From Rhodovulum sp. P5 (lineage in GTDB: Bacteria > Pseudomonadota > Alphaproteobacteria > Rhodobacterales > Rhodobacteraceae): 64,000 nucleotides of DNA. Position numbers and translations under genes: made by a program. Under the pieces are notes generated by a model that was not told the origin of the DNA, ran no database searches, and was given only the letters and a program-made list of their open reading frames with translations. Each line of letters opens with the position of its first letter. Positions within the stretch are counted from its first letter, which is position 1. Below are positions 34,678-44,434 of the stretch, in pieces. Where the stretch lies: positions 3,953,501 through 4,017,500 of the forward strand of contig NZ_CP015039.1 of assembly GCF_002079305.1 (NCBI RefSeq). The letters run 5' to 3'.

Positions 34678-35895
34678 ATGCGGCAGACATGGCGGTGGTT
34701 CGGCCCCAAAGATCAGGTCTCGGTTGACGATGTCCGACAGGCTGGCGCCGAGGGCGTCGTGTCGGCCCTGCATCATGTTCCCACGGGCGCTGTCTGGTCG
34801 CCCGAAGAGATTGCCCGGCGGCAGGCCGAAATCGGACGCATGACCGACGGGGCGGAGTCGGGGCTGTGTTGGGACGTTGTCGAAAGTCTGCCGGTTTCGG
34901 AAGCCATCAAGAAACAGCGGGGCGACTGGCGGGACCATGTCGCCGCGTATCGGGAGAGCATGAAGAACCTCGCTGCCGCGGGGATCGAGGTGATCTGCTA
35001 CAATTTCATGCCCGTTCTGGACTGGACGCGCACCGATCTGGCCTGGCGCCGACCCTCTGGCGCGACCTGCATGCGGTTCGACCTGATCGATTTCGCCGCG
35101 TTCGACCTGCACATCCTGTGCCGCCCCGGTGCGGCGGAAGACTATGACGACGCGATCAAGGATGCCGCGGCCCGCCGCTTTGCCGAAATGGATGCTGCCG
35201 CAGCGGACGCGTTGGCGCGCAATGTCGTGTTCGGATTGCCGGGGGCGGCGGAGCGGTTCACGCTGGAGGATGTCCGCGCCCATCTGGCGGAGTATGACGG
35301 GATCGGAGAGGACGGGCTGCGCGCCAACCTTGTCGATTTTCTCGAACAGGTCGTGCCGTTGGCAGAGGACCTTGGGGTAAGGCTGTGCTGTCATCCTGAC
35401 GATCCGCCCTTTCCGCTTCTCGGGCTTCCGCGCATCATGTCGACGGAGGAACATTATACCGCGATTATGGGTGCTGTGGAAAGTCCCGCGAACGGCATCA
35501 CCTTATGTTCGGGTTCTCTGGGCTCCCGTCCCGATAACGACCTGCCGGGCATGATGGCGCGGCTGGGCGACCGGGTGCATTTCCTGCATCTGCGCAATGT
35601 TCGGCGGGAAACGGCGGATATTCGCGGGTCGTTCTATGAGGACGAGCATCTGGGCGGCAACACGGACATGGTCGCCCTGGTAGAGGCGGCTTTGCAGGAA
35701 GAGGCACGGCGCCGGGCGGCGGGTCGGGCCGACTGGTCGATTCCGTTCCGGCCCGACCACGGGCAGGACATTCTGGACGACCTGAACCGCAAGGCGCAGC
35801 CGGGCTATCCGGCGATCGGGCGGCTGAAGGGCCTGGCCGAGCTTCGCGGCATCATCGCGGCGCTGGAGCCGCGGACCGGGGTGCCCGCCGGATGA
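34678..35895 (+). CDS. uxuA: mannonate dehydratase
   Basis: A 405-residue enzyme of the usual UxuA length. Family blocks: MRQTWRWFGPKD at the start, VVSALHHVPTGAVW, CYNFMPVLDWTRTDL, the metal-site region CCHPDDPPFPLLGLPRI, CSGSLGSRPDNDLPGM, HFLHLRNV and FRPDHGQDIL. It dehydrates D-mannonate to 2-keto-3-deoxygluconate in the isomerase route of glucuronate breakdown, using Fe2+ or Mn2+. The ATG at 34678 is chosen over a GTG two codons earlier because AAAAGG lies 7 bases upstream. The stop overlaps the start of uxuB by 4 bases. Confidence 0.94.
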   Translation: MRQTWRWFGPKDQVSVDDVRQAGAEGVVSALHHVPTGAVWSPEEIARRQAEIGRMTDGAESGLCWDVVESLPVSEAIKKQRGDWRDHVAAYRESMKNLAAAGIEVICYNFMPVLDWTRTDLAWRRPSGATCMRFDLIDFAAFDLHILCRPGAAEDYDDAIKDAAARRFAEMDAAAADALARNVVFGLPGAAERFTLEDVRAHLAEYDGIGEDGLRANLVDFLEQVVPLAEDLGVRLCCHPDDPPFPLLGLPRIMSTEEHYTAIMGAVESPANGITLCSGSLGSRPDNDLPGMMARLGDRVHFLHLRNVRRETADIRGSFYEDEHLGGNTDMVALVEAALQEEARRRAAGRADWSIPFRPDHGQDILDDLNRKAQPGYPAIGRLKGLAELRGIIAALEPRTGVPAG

Positions 35896-37358
35896 GACGT
35901 CTGGACGATCTCCGCGGGCTGCCCGACACGGTGCTGCGCCCCGCTTACGACCCCTGGGCGCATGGGGCGGGGATCGTGCATATCGGCCTGGGGGCGTTCC
36001 ACAAGGCGCATCAGGCGGCCTATACCGATGCGGCCCTTGCGGCCCGGGGCGGCGACTGGCGGATCATCGGCGTCAGCCTGCGCAGCGCGGACGCATCAGA
36101 GGCGCTGGAGCCGCAGAACGGTCTTTACACCTTGATCGCGCGGGATGCGGAGGGGCAGGAGGCGCGCGTAATCGGGGCCATCGCGCGGGCGCTGGCCCTG
36201 CCGCGTCACCGGGCGGAGGTCTTGCAGGCCCTGTGCGATCCGGCCACCCGGATCGTGTCACTGACCGTCACCGAAAAGGGCTATGGCATCGACCGGGCCA
36301 CGGGGGGGATCGACCGGACCCATCCCGCCATCGCGGCCGATCTGGCCGATCCCGATACGCCGACGGGGGTGGCCGGGCTTCTGGTCTGGGCGCTTGGTCA
36401 ACGGCTGGCGGCGCGGATGCCGCCCTTTGCGGTGCTGTGTTGCGACAACCTGCCGGACAACGGGTCGATGCTGCGTCGCCTGCTGGCCGATTTCGCGCGC
36501 GAGGCGGCGCCGGCCCTTGTCTCCCATATCGAGACCGAGGTCGCCTTTCCCGCGACGATGGTCGACCGTATCACCCCCGCAGGCACCGATGCCACGCGGT
36601 CGCTGGCCGCGGATCTGACCGGGCGGCAGGACATGGCCGCGGTAGAGACCGAGCGGTTCACCCAGTGGGTGATCGAGGACCATTTCCCGAGCGGCCGCCC
36701 TGCATGGGATGCGGCCGGGGCGCTTTTCGTGGGCGATGTGGCGCCCTATGAGAAGATGAAGCTGCGCATGCTGAACGGGGCGCATTCGATGCTGGCCTAT
36801 GCCGGGTTTCTGGCGGGGCATGCGCATGTGCGTGACGTGATGGCCGATGCTGCGCTGGTCGGCCTGATCCGGCGCCATATGGGGGCGGCGGCCGCGACCC
36901 TGCCGCCGCTGCCCGGTATCGATCCGGCGGCCTATGCCGAGGCTCTGCTGACCCGGTTCGCCAATCCGCATCTCGCGCACCAGACCTATCAGATCGCCAT
37001 GGACGGCACCGAGAAGATGCCCCAGCGGATATTTTCCCCTGCCGGCGATGCGCACGCGGCGGGGCCCGACCTTGCACCCTTTGCCTTCGCGACGGCGGCA
37101 TGGATGCGCTATGTCCTCGGCTACTGCGACAGTGGGCAGGCATACGCCCTGCGTGACCCGAGGGAGGCGTTGCTGCGCGACACCGTCGCCGGATGCGAAA
37201 CCGCGGCAGAGATCGTGACGGCCCTGCAGGCGCTGCCGGGCCTCGTGCCGCCTGCGCTGGCCGCCGATGGGACATGGTCGGCCGCCGTTGCGCACCGCCT
37301 GTCGGTGATGATGGAGCATGGCATGCGCGCCGCCATCGACCGGGAGTGTGCGGCTTGA
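35892..37358 (+). CDS. uxuB: D-mannonate oxidoreductase / fructuronate reductase (mannitol dehydrogenase family)
   Basis: A 488-residue polyol-specific long-chain dehydrogenase. The N-terminal NAD fold begins at IVHIGLGAFHKAHQA, followed by SLTVTEKGY, VLCCDNLPDNG and the catalytic-domain blocks WVIEDHFPSGRPAW with the lysine motif KMKLRMLNGAHSMLAYAG. UxuB reduces D-fructuronate to D-mannonate, the substrate of UxuA encoded just upstream (4-base overlap). It could also be a mannitol or arabinitol dehydrogenase by family, but the uxuA pairing makes fructuronate reductase the best call. Confidence 0.92.
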   Translation: MRRLDDLRGLPDTVLRPAYDPWAHGAGIVHIGLGAFHKAHQAAYTDAALAARGGDWRIIGVSLRSADASEALEPQNGLYTLIARDAEGQEARVIGAIARALALPRHRAEVLQALCDPATRIVSLTVTEKGYGIDRATGGIDRTHPAIAADLADPDTPTGVAGLLVWALGQRLAARMPPFAVLCCDNLPDNGSMLRRLLADFAREAAPALVSHIETEVAFPATMVDRITPAGTDATRSLAADLTGRQDMAAVETERFTQWVIEDHFPSGRPAWDAAGALFVGDVAPYEKMKLRMLNGAHSMLAYAGFLAGHAHVRDVMADAALVGLIRRHMGAAAATLPPLPGIDPAAYAEALLTRFANPHLAHQTYQIAMDGTEKMPQRIFSPAGDAHAAGPDLAPFAFATAAWMRYVLGYCDSGQAYALRDPREALLRDTVAGCETAAEIVTALQALPGLVPPALAADGTWSAAVAHRLSVMMEHGMRAAIDRECAA

Positions 37359-37489
37359 CCCGGTATGAAGGTTCCATCCAGGGGCAGGTTTTCCCGCGTG
37401 ATCGGAGACATGATCCCAAGAAGGGCAACCATTGGGAAACACTTTTCTGTCAAGACAGGGAATACCCTGACCCTGCGCGAGATTGATCT

Positions 37490-39517
37490 GTGCGCCTTTC
37501 CCTCCTCTCCGCCCCCGATCCCCGCCGCTTGTGGTTGCGCTATGTCTTTGCAATCGGGTTGATTCTGGTCTTTCTGGGCAGCGCGCATCTGGTGAACCTG
37601 CACAGCATCAAGGCCAGCGAGGCGGACGCCGAAACCATCAATGTCAGCGGGCGGCAGCGGATGCTGAGCCAGCGTGTGGTGTTTCTGGCAGAGCATGCCG
37701 TGCAAGACCCTGACCCCGTCTATGATGCGGAACTGGTCCTAGCGGTCGGGCAGTTCGCGGATGGCCATGCGTGGCTGCTGAAGAATGCGCTGCGTTCGCC
37801 AGAGGCCCGCGCGCTTTATTTCGATCCGGACGGGCCGCGGCTGGATCGGCAGGTGGCGGAATTCCTGCGCCTGTCGAAGGAGTTCCTGGCGCTGCGGGAT
37901 CAACCCGCGTCCGCATTGCCTGTGCTGCGCCAGATGGAAGACATGGCGATTGCCGATCTGCTGGAAAGCCTGAACGCCGCGGTGACCCTGTTCGAGGCCG
38001 AGGCGACCGAGCGGACAGCCCGGTTGGAGCAAATGCACCACCTCGCCCTGCAACTGACGCTTCTGATCCTTGTGTTGGAGGCGATCTTCGTCTTCTGGCC
38101 CGCACAGCGGACCGTGACCCGGTCGTTGAACAAGGTGGTGGAGCAAAACCGAAGGTTGCTGACCCGAAACGACGAGCTGGACCGGCTGAGCCGGGAGCTG
38201 GATCATGCCGCCCGGCACGACCACCTGACGGGGCTGGCCAATCGCAAGAAGCTGTACGAGGAACTGGAAACGCTGCTGGCCGACCGGCGGGAAAGCGGCC
38301 GGGCCGTCTGCGTCATGGCTGTCGATCTCGACCGGTTCAAGGAGGTCAACGACACGCTGGGCCATGCGATGGGCGACGCGGTCCTGAAACAGGTCGGCGA
38401 CACCATGCTGGCCATCGTGCGCAAGGGCGATATCGTGGCGCGCACCGGCGGCGACGAGTTCGTGATCGTCCTGCCGTTCTCAAGCCGGTCGGAACGCAGG
38501 CTGGCCCAGGCCATAGCGGAGCGGATCGCGGACGAACTGCGCCGGACCATGATCATCGACGATCAGGAATGCATGATCGGGGCCAGTGTCGGCTATGCCT
38601 TTGCCGACGAGGACTCCATCGAGGCCAGCGGCCTGATCACGAAGGCCGACATTGCGCTTTACGAGGCCAAGCGGGCGGGCAAGGGCATTGCCCTGGCGTT
38701 CAACGAATCCATGCGCGACCGCCTGGAACGCCGCCATGCCTTGATACAGGACTTCGACCGGGCCTTCCGCGATTGCGAGTTCGTGCCCTATTTCCAGCCG
38801 CAGATTTCCTGTACCGATGGCCGGCTGATCGGGTTCGAGGTTCTGGCCCGATGGGACCACGGCAAGCAGGGGCTGATCATGCCCAACGAATTCATTCCGC
38901 TGGCCGAAGAAACGCGGCAGATCGATGTCATCGACGGGCGGATCATTTTCCGGGCGCTGGAATCCCTGTCAGAGCTTCGGTCGATGGGCTGGGATGTGCC
39001 GACGCTGTCGCTGAACGCGTCGGGGCGTATCCTGCGCGACCCGCAATTCCCGGACTACCTGATGTCGATGATCCGCATGCATGGTCTCAAGCCGTCGGAC
39101 ATCGTGGTCGAGATCCTTGAAACCGTCCTGATCGAGCATGAAAGCGATCAGGCGTTGATCTCGATCCAGCGGATCGCCGCGGCGGGTGTGGCCGTTCATA
39201 TCGACGATTTCGGGACGGGCTATGCCTCTCTCTCCAAGCTGGCCATGCTGGATATCAGCGGGTTGAAGATCGACCGGTCGCTGATCATCGATCTGCAGAA
39301 CGAGAAATCGGCCAAGGTTGTCGATGCCATCGTCGGGCTGGCACGCAGCATGTCGCTGGACGTGGTGGCCGAGGGGGTCGAGACCTCTCGCCAGTTCGAT
39401 ACGCTGGCCGAGATGGGCTGCGACAAGGCGCAAGGCTATGCCATCGGTGTACCGATGGCCAAAGGCGAGGTGCCCGGCTGGCTGGAGCGGTTCGAACCGC
39501 GCCCCGTCGCCGTCTGA
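37490..39517 (+). CDS. membrane GGDEF/EAL protein with PilJ/NarX-type sensor domain
   Basis: A 675-residue dual-domain c-di-GMP protein. Two membrane segments (residues about 15-36 and 183-203) flank a periplasmic helical sensor with the hallmark NVSGRQRMLSQRVVF of NarX/PilJ-type input domains. The GGDEF domain (about 245-405) has an intact TGGDEF and an RKGD inhibitory site just before it. The EAL domain (about 415-660) reads EVL in place of EAL but keeps the metal-binding residues in EILET, IDDFGTGYAS, LKIDRS and VAEGVET. Both synthase and phosphodiesterase activity look possible. Start is a GTG with a weak ribosome site; no better start exists before the sensor domain. Confidence 0.88.
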   Translation: MRLSLLSAPDPRRLWLRYVFAIGLILVFLGSAHLVNLHSIKASEADAETINVSGRQRMLSQRVVFLAEHAVQDPDPVYDAELVLAVGQFADGHAWLLKNALRSPEARALYFDPDGPRLDRQVAEFLRLSKEFLALRDQPASALPVLRQMEDMAIADLLESLNAAVTLFEAEATERTARLEQMHHLALQLTLLILVLEAIFVFWPAQRTVTRSLNKVVEQNRRLLTRNDELDRLSRELDHAARHDHLTGLANRKKLYEELETLLADRRESGRAVCVMAVDLDRFKEVNDTLGHAMGDAVLKQVGDTMLAIVRKGDIVARTGGDEFVIVLPFSSRSERRLAQAIAERIADELRRTMIIDDQECMIGASVGYAFADEDSIEASGLITKADIALYEAKRAGKGIALAFNESMRDRLERRHALIQDFDRAFRDCEFVPYFQPQISCTDGRLIGFEVLARWDHGKQGLIMPNEFIPLAEETRQIDVIDGRIIFRALESLSELRSMGWDVPTLSLNASGRILRDPQFPDYLMSMIRMHGLKPSDIVVEILETVLIEHESDQALISIQRIAAAGVAVHIDDFGTGYASLSKLAMLDISGLKIDRSLIIDLQNEKSAKVVDAIVGLARSMSLDVVAEGVETSRQFDTLAEMGCDKAQGYAIGVPMAKGEVPGWLERFEPRPVAV

Positions 39518-39534
39518 CGCTTGCCCCGGCGACC

Positions 39535-41589
39535 TCAGTAATTCTGCGCCCGCCTGATGCTCTGCATCTCGTTGCCCAGTGCGATTGCGTCGTTCAGTGT
39601 CTGCGCACCCTCCGCCTGCAATAGCGGGATCATGTGCCGGAAGACCTCTGCCGTGGCCAGTGCGTCGCCCAGGGCGGTGTGCCGGTGCTCCTCCGGCAGG
39701 TTGACGCCGAAGCGCAGGGCCAGTGCATCCAGGGTGTGATCGCTGGCATGGGGGAAGAGTGCCGCGGACAACAGCACCGTGCACAGCGTCGGATGATCAA
39801 AGCGGCAGCCGATCTGCTTTTCCTTCAGGGTCAGGAAGGTCATGTCGAAGGCGGCGTTATGAGCCACCAGAACCGACCCCTCGCAAAAGGCATGGAACCG
39901 CTGCCCCGCCTCACGGATATCGGGGGCACCGCGCACGCGGGCGTCGTCGATCCCATGCACGGCGGTCGAGGCCGCAGGGATATGGCGGCCGGGGTTGACC
40001 AGCGTCTCGAACACCTCCCCCCGCAGGATGCGGCCATTCACGATCCGCACGCCCGCGACCTGCACGATTTCGTCGCCGGTCCGCGGCGACAGGCCGGTGG
40101 TTTCGGTGTCGAACACGACGAAGCTGAGATCCTGCAACGGCCGGTCGGCCAGATCGCAGGGGGCCGACAGGGGCAGGGCGAAGTCGTAGAATTCCGGCCG
40201 GGCATCGGCAGGGGTCAGCAGCGGCGCATCCGCCCGCTGCAGCGGCAGCACGATCCGGTGGCCTTCTGCCCGGGTCTCTGCCCAGATCTCGGTGCCGTGG
40301 CCTTCCAGCGCGTCGCGCCCGGAATACTGGCCATAGCCCGACAGCGGGCCTTGCAGCCAGCGGTCGACCTGCCCGTTGGGGACCGGGTCACCCTTCCATG
40401 CCAGCGACAGGCAGACCTCACGCTCGCAATTCTCGGCCCGGAGAACGAAATCGCAGCGCTTGCCGTCGGCGCGCAGCCCGTCGATCACCCGGGCCAGCAG
40501 CTCGGAAATCGCAAAGCCGTCGCAGCGGATGAACTGCCGGTCGCCTTCAAAGCGCAAGTCCTCGGGCAGGCGGGCCTGAAGCGCGTCGAAGATGTCGTCC
40601 GACGCAACCGCGGGCATCGGCCAGCGCCGGGTGGCGGCCGCGCCATGGCGGTCTGCGATCTCGTTCACGCCGTCGACCAGACGGGCCAGTTCCTTGCGCA
40701 GGGCCTGGGTGAACTTCTGGCGGGTGTCGGCCGGCGGGCTGGGCGCATCCTCCAGCGCGTCGAACAGGGCGCCGATGGCGGTGGCCGGGCGGCGAACGGA
40801 TTCCAGCAGGCTGTTGAACAGGTGATCGCCCTCGGCATGGGCGTCCAGGTCTTCGGTCGCGTCGTGGAAGATCAGCACATAGCCCACCCGCGTGCCGTCC
40901 ACCGCGATCGGGCTGACCCGCGCCATCAGGAACCGTTCGCCGCAGGCGGTGGCGGCGAGGAACCGTTCGGCCTCCACCTCTCCACGTGCGGCGCGGGCGC
41001 CCATCCGGTCAAGCGCATGGGCCAGCGGTTCGGGGCGCAGGAAGGCGTTCAGCGACCGGTCAAGCCCGATGTCGCCCAAAAGGCCCTGCGCGGCGCGGTT
41101 GTACAGCATGATCCGGTGGTCGGGGGTGGCCACGACCACGCCCTCGGCCAGATCGCGTAGCAGCGCCTCGAACATCGCCTTTTCACGGTTCAGGCTGGCG
41201 GTGCGTTCCGCGATGGCCTGTTCCTGTGCCGCGCGGGTGGCCCCCAGCGCGTCGTGAATGGCATTGGCCGCGGGCGCCAGCGCCCCCAGATAGCGGGCGG
41301 GGGCCTCATCTATATCGGCGTCCACATCGGCGCGCGCGCGGGTGTTCAACTCTGCCGCCAGCGCAAGGATCGGGCGCGCGACGTTTTCATCGAACATCAG
41401 CGCGACCCAGGCGGTCAGCGCGGTCAGGCCGAAGCCCGCCACCAGCCCCGCGATGACATATCCCTGAACCGGCCCGCCCTCGCGCCAGTGGCCAAGCCAC
41501 AAGCCACCTGCCAGGGCGGCCAGTCCGCCCAGTGCCAGCGCCACGAAGAAAAGCGCGAAACGGGTTCTCAGCCCAAGCCGGTCATGCAT
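39535..41589 (-). CDS. membrane PAS/kinase-like protein fused to a DnaQ-type 3'-5' exonuclease
   Basis: A 684-residue fusion. Two membrane helices (about 8-30 and 42-64), a HAMP-like linker, a PAS domain (about 145-250), a histidine-kinase-like region without clear H, N or G boxes (about 255-460), and a C-terminal DEDDh exonuclease (about 488-660) with FDTETTGL, VAHNAAFDMTF and HTALGDALATAE. The exonuclease residues all look intact. Proteins of this kind accompany the DUF294 and acetate symporter genes in many proteobacteria; their job is not established. It overlaps the response regulator gene by 8 bases. Confidence 0.87.
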   Translation of the reverse strand: MHDRLGLRTRFALFFVALALGGLAALAGGLWLGHWREGGPVQGYVIAGLVAGFGLTALTAWVALMFDENVARPILALAAELNTRARADVDADIDEAPARYLGALAPAANAIHDALGATRAAQEQAIAERTASLNREKAMFEALLRDLAEGVVVATPDHRIMLYNRAAQGLLGDIGLDRSLNAFLRPEPLAHALDRMGARAARGEVEAERFLAATACGERFLMARVSPIAVDGTRVGYVLIFHDATEDLDAHAEGDHLFNSLLESVRRPATAIGALFDALEDAPSPPADTRQKFTQALRKELARLVDGVNEIADRHGAAATRRWPMPAVASDDIFDALQARLPEDLRFEGDRQFIRCDGFAISELLARVIDGLRADGKRCDFVLRAENCEREVCLSLAWKGDPVPNGQVDRWLQGPLSGYGQYSGRDALEGHGTEIWAETRAEGHRIVLPLQRADAPLLTPADARPEFYDFALPLSAPCDLADRPLQDLSFVVFDTETTGLSPRTGDEIVQVAGVRIVNGRILRGEVFETLVNPGRHIPAASTAVHGIDDARVRGAPDIREAGQRFHAFCEGSVLVAHNAAFDMTFLTLKEKQIGCRFDHPTLCTVLLSAALFPHASDHTLDALALRFGVNLPEEHRHTALGDALATAEVFRHMIPLLQAEGAQTLNDAIALGNEMQSIRRAQNY

Positions 41590-41965
41590 CCATATCTCCC
41601 CCCAGCAACGCGCGGATCTGGGCCGTCAGATCCGCGGTCGCGAAGGGTTTGGTCAGGAATGCATCCGCCCCAAGTGCCAGTCCCTTGCGACGCTCGACCT
41701 CTCCACCGCGCGCCGTCATCATCAGGACTTTAACATCTTTTAATGCTTTGTCCTGCCGTATCGTCTGACAGACCTCATATCCCGAGGGTTCCGGGATCAT
41801 GACGTCCAGCACGACCAGATCGGGCCGTGTCTCCTCCATCGCGGCCAGTGCCGCGCTGCCATTGGCCACCCGCCGGGTGTCATAGCCCTGCCGCGAGATC
41901 AGGTATTCCAGCGCGATGGCGATGGAGTCCTCGTCCTCGACCAGAAGTACCGATTTCTGCGGCAT
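41582..41965 (-). CDS. single-domain response regulator
   Basis: A 127-residue receiver with LLVEDEDS, the phosphoacceptor Asp in LVVLDVMIPEPSG, MMTARGG and FLTKPFA. No output domain. It overlaps the exonuclease fusion gene by 8 bases and follows a small membrane protein gene. The degenerate kinase region of the overlapping gene could be its partner, or it may receive phosphate from a distant kinase. The start at 41965 (MPQKSVLLVED) is the first residue of the receiver fold. Confidence 0.9.
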   Translation of the reverse strand: MPQKSVLLVEDEDSIAIALEYLISRQGYDTRRVANGSAALAAMEETRPDLVVLDVMIPEPSGYEVCQTIRQDKALKDVKVLMMTARGGEVERRKGLALGADAFLTKPFATADLTAQIRALLGGDMDA

Positions 41966-41978
41966 GGGGCTTGGTTCC

Positions 41979-42491
41979 TTATTCGCGGGACGTGCAGACG
42001 GCGACGACAAGCGGGTCGCCTGCGGGCAGGGGAAGCCAGTCGGCCTGGGCGGGATCGGCAAGGGCGGCCTCCGTCGCATCCGCCCGCGCCGCGGTTTCAC
42101 AATCGACAAGGATCGGGACCGTGCGCGCCGGCTGCCAGCGGGCGAAGAGGTAGAGGTTGACCAGACGTAGGGCGGGGGCATCGGGGCGGGTCGCCGCGCC
42201 GCCCGCATCCGCCGCCATCAACCGGGTGGTCTGGGGCACAATGTAGGTCCACGGCTTGTAGGCGATACGTTCGTCCACCCGGCTGACCTCGACCACACCC
42301 TCGGGCAGGCCCGCCACGGTGCGCCCGGCCCAGCTGTATTCGGACCAGACGGCATAGGCGATCATCGCCGCGCCTGCGGCCACCGGCATCAGCCATTTGG
42401 GCAGGCGCCCGCCGGTCATCATGTTCAGCCCCATCACAAGGCCCGCGGCCCCGAGTGCGGCCACGAAGGTGGCGATCAGTTCAAGGAACAT
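41979..42491 (-). CDS. conserved membrane protein of unknown function
   Basis: A 170-residue protein with two N-terminal membrane helices (about 5-25 and 33-50) and a soluble C-terminal domain with two cysteines. No family is recognised with certainty. Position between the DUF294 gene (3-base gap) and the response regulator gene, on the same strand, makes it part of the acetate block. Confidence 0.75.
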   Translation of the reverse strand: MFLELIATFVAALGAAGLVMGLNMMTGGRLPKWLMPVAAGAAMIAYAVWSEYSWAGRTVAGLPEGVVEVSRVDERIAYKPWTYIVPQTTRLMAADAGGAATRPDAPALRLVNLYLFARWQPARTVPILVDCETAARADATEAALADPAQADWLPLPAGDPLVVAVCTSRE

Positions 42492-42494
42492 GGC

Positions 42495-44333
42495 TTACCC
42501 CATCACCCCGCTGCCGCGCCCGACCGAGGACTGCATGGTCTTGATCACCATGAAAGCATCGCGCAGGTGGTTGCGTTCCAGTTCCGACAGGGACGAGGGC
42601 GCCATGAAGTTGTCGGGCTTGCCGCCCGCCGCGATCTGGTCGGCCTGATGGCGCAGCCGGGTTTCGGCGATGAAGTCATAGGCATCCAGCAGGTCATGCG
42701 CCCCGGTTTGCGAGATCACGCCAGCGGCCCGCGCAGCCTCGATCCGGTCATGGGTGTTGGCCGTCTCGATCGCGCCTTTAAGGGCATAGACCCGGCCCAG
42801 ATCGACCACCGGTACGACGCCCGACAGTTTCAGGTCGACGGTGTCCTTGTGCTCTCCCGAGCGGATCAGGGCAAAGCCCCGGAGCAGCCCCAGGGGCGGC
42901 GTGTGCTTGAGCGAGTTCGACACCATATGCGCCACGAAGATCGAGTTCTTGCGAGCCATCGCCAGCGTTTCGGCCTGCAAATCGGCGAACAGTGCCGTGG
43001 TGCCGCCGATGGGGCGCAGGTCGAACATGACCGAGGCCAGCATCTGCGCCTCGTTATCCGGCTGGGCGATCCAGCCTGCGAAATATTCCCGCCAGACCCG
43101 GCGGGGCTGCCGCCAGCGGGGACTGGTCGCCATCATGTCGCCGGGGCAATAGACGAAACCGCATTCGTTCAGCCCGTCGGAGACGAACTTGGCCAGCGCC
43201 GCGAAATAGGCGTCATGCTCTGGCTTGAAACTGTCGTCGAGGATCAGGCAGTTGTCCTGGTCGCTCTGCCCCGTCTGTTCGCGCCGGCCCTGGCTGCCGC
43301 AGGCAAGCCACAGATAGGGCACCGGCGGGGGGCCAAGCGTTTCTTCGGCCAGCGCCAGCAGGCGGCGGGTGATGGCGTCGGTGATATCGGTGATCCGGCG
43401 GGAAATCGCGTTGGGCCCCGCGCCCGAGCGGACCAGTTGCGCCAGAAGACCGGGCACCTGCGTGACGACCTTGGCCATTTCCGTCGCCGATGTGGCATCG
43501 ACGATTTCCACGATCATGTGGCTGGCGGTGGCAGCCTGCTGGCGGAACAGGTCGGTCCGGCCGATCAGGCCGACGATCCGGCCGTTCTCGGCCACGGGCA
43601 GGTGGCTGATATTGTTGTCGGCCAGCGTCATCAGCGCATCCAGCCCCAGCGCATCGGGCGCGATGGTGATCGGGTCGGGGGTCATGATCCGGTCAACCGG
43701 GGTCGTGCCGTCCAGCCCTTCGGCCAGAACCTTGTTGGTCAGGTCCCGGACGGTGACGATCCCGGCAGGCGCTTCGCCCGCCATCACGATGACCGACGAG
43801 ATGCCGTTGCTGCGCATGGTGCGCGCCACGTCGGTGACGGTGCTTTCGACCGGGCAACTGACGGGGGTCTTCGTCATCAGGTCGGACACATGCAGCGCGG
43901 TCAGCCCCGCGGCCTCATCCCCGCTGCCGGCAACGCGGCCGGGCACGGCCCGCTGGAACCACGCGGCGAAGGGCGTGACCTCGTCCATCAGGTCGTGGAA
44001 CTGTTCCTTGGGCAGCAGAAGGATCGTGGCCTCTTCCTTGACCCGCGCGGTCAGCGTGGCGCGGCCCAGCCGCAAAAGACCCCGTTCGCCGAACACATCG
44101 CCGGGCCCGCGATGGGCGATCAGTTCGGAATCGGCGGCTTCGATATCGACAGTGCCGGTTTCGATGACGAACAGCCCGTCCAGCTTTTCGCCCTCATGGA
44201 CAAGCGTCTGTCCTTCCTTCGCGACGAACCGGGTGACATGGCCTTCCAGTGCGGCAAGCGCGTCCTCCGGCAGGGCGTCGAACGGGGGGAACTGGGTCAG
44301 GCTGAAAAGGATATCTGCCTCAAGATCGGACAT
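42495..44333 (-). CDS. cyclic-nucleotide-binding, CBS and DUF294 nucleotidyltransferase-like protein
   Basis: A 612-residue signalling protein. A cNMP-binding domain (about 10-125, with GPGDVFGERGLL), two CBS domains (about 150-270), and a DUF294 nucleotidyltransferase-like domain with GSQGRREQTGQSDQDN near residue 345, followed by the DUF294 C-terminal domain. The GSxGR and SDQD residues suggest a functional nucleotidyl-transfer site resembling GlnD. It belongs to the acs/actP block found in many proteobacteria and may tune acetate metabolism or the exonuclease fusion. The substrate is unknown. Confidence 0.9.
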   Translation of the reverse strand: MSDLEADILFSLTQFPPFDALPEDALAALEGHVTRFVAKEGQTLVHEGEKLDGLFVIETGTVDIEAADSELIAHRGPGDVFGERGLLRLGRATLTARVKEEATILLLPKEQFHDLMDEVTPFAAWFQRAVPGRVAGSGDEAAGLTALHVSDLMTKTPVSCPVESTVTDVARTMRSNGISSVIVMAGEAPAGIVTVRDLTNKVLAEGLDGTTPVDRIMTPDPITIAPDALGLDALMTLADNNISHLPVAENGRIVGLIGRTDLFRQQAATASHMIVEIVDATSATEMAKVVTQVPGLLAQLVRSGAGPNAISRRITDITDAITRRLLALAEETLGPPPVPYLWLACGSQGRREQTGQSDQDNCLILDDSFKPEHDAYFAALAKFVSDGLNECGFVYCPGDMMATSPRWRQPRRVWREYFAGWIAQPDNEAQMLASVMFDLRPIGGTTALFADLQAETLAMARKNSIFVAHMVSNSLKHTPPLGLLRGFALIRSGEHKDTVDLKLSGVVPVVDLGRVYALKGAIETANTHDRIEAARAAGVISQTGAHDLLDAYDFIAETRLRHQADQIAAGGKPDNFMAPSSLSELERNHLRDAFMVIKTMQSSVGRGSGVMG

Positions 44334-44434
44334 CGGAGTCTCCGGCGTGCGGATTGATATGACCTAAAAGGATACTCTGCACCGGAAAATGCCGGGAGAG
44401 AAGGAGGGGGCGGGTGCCGCCCCCTCCGACGATC

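Noticed and set aside
42567..44357. 596-codon open frame antisense to the DUF294 gene
   Set aside because: No domain resemblance; the opposite strand encodes recognisable cNMP, CBS and DUF294 domains.
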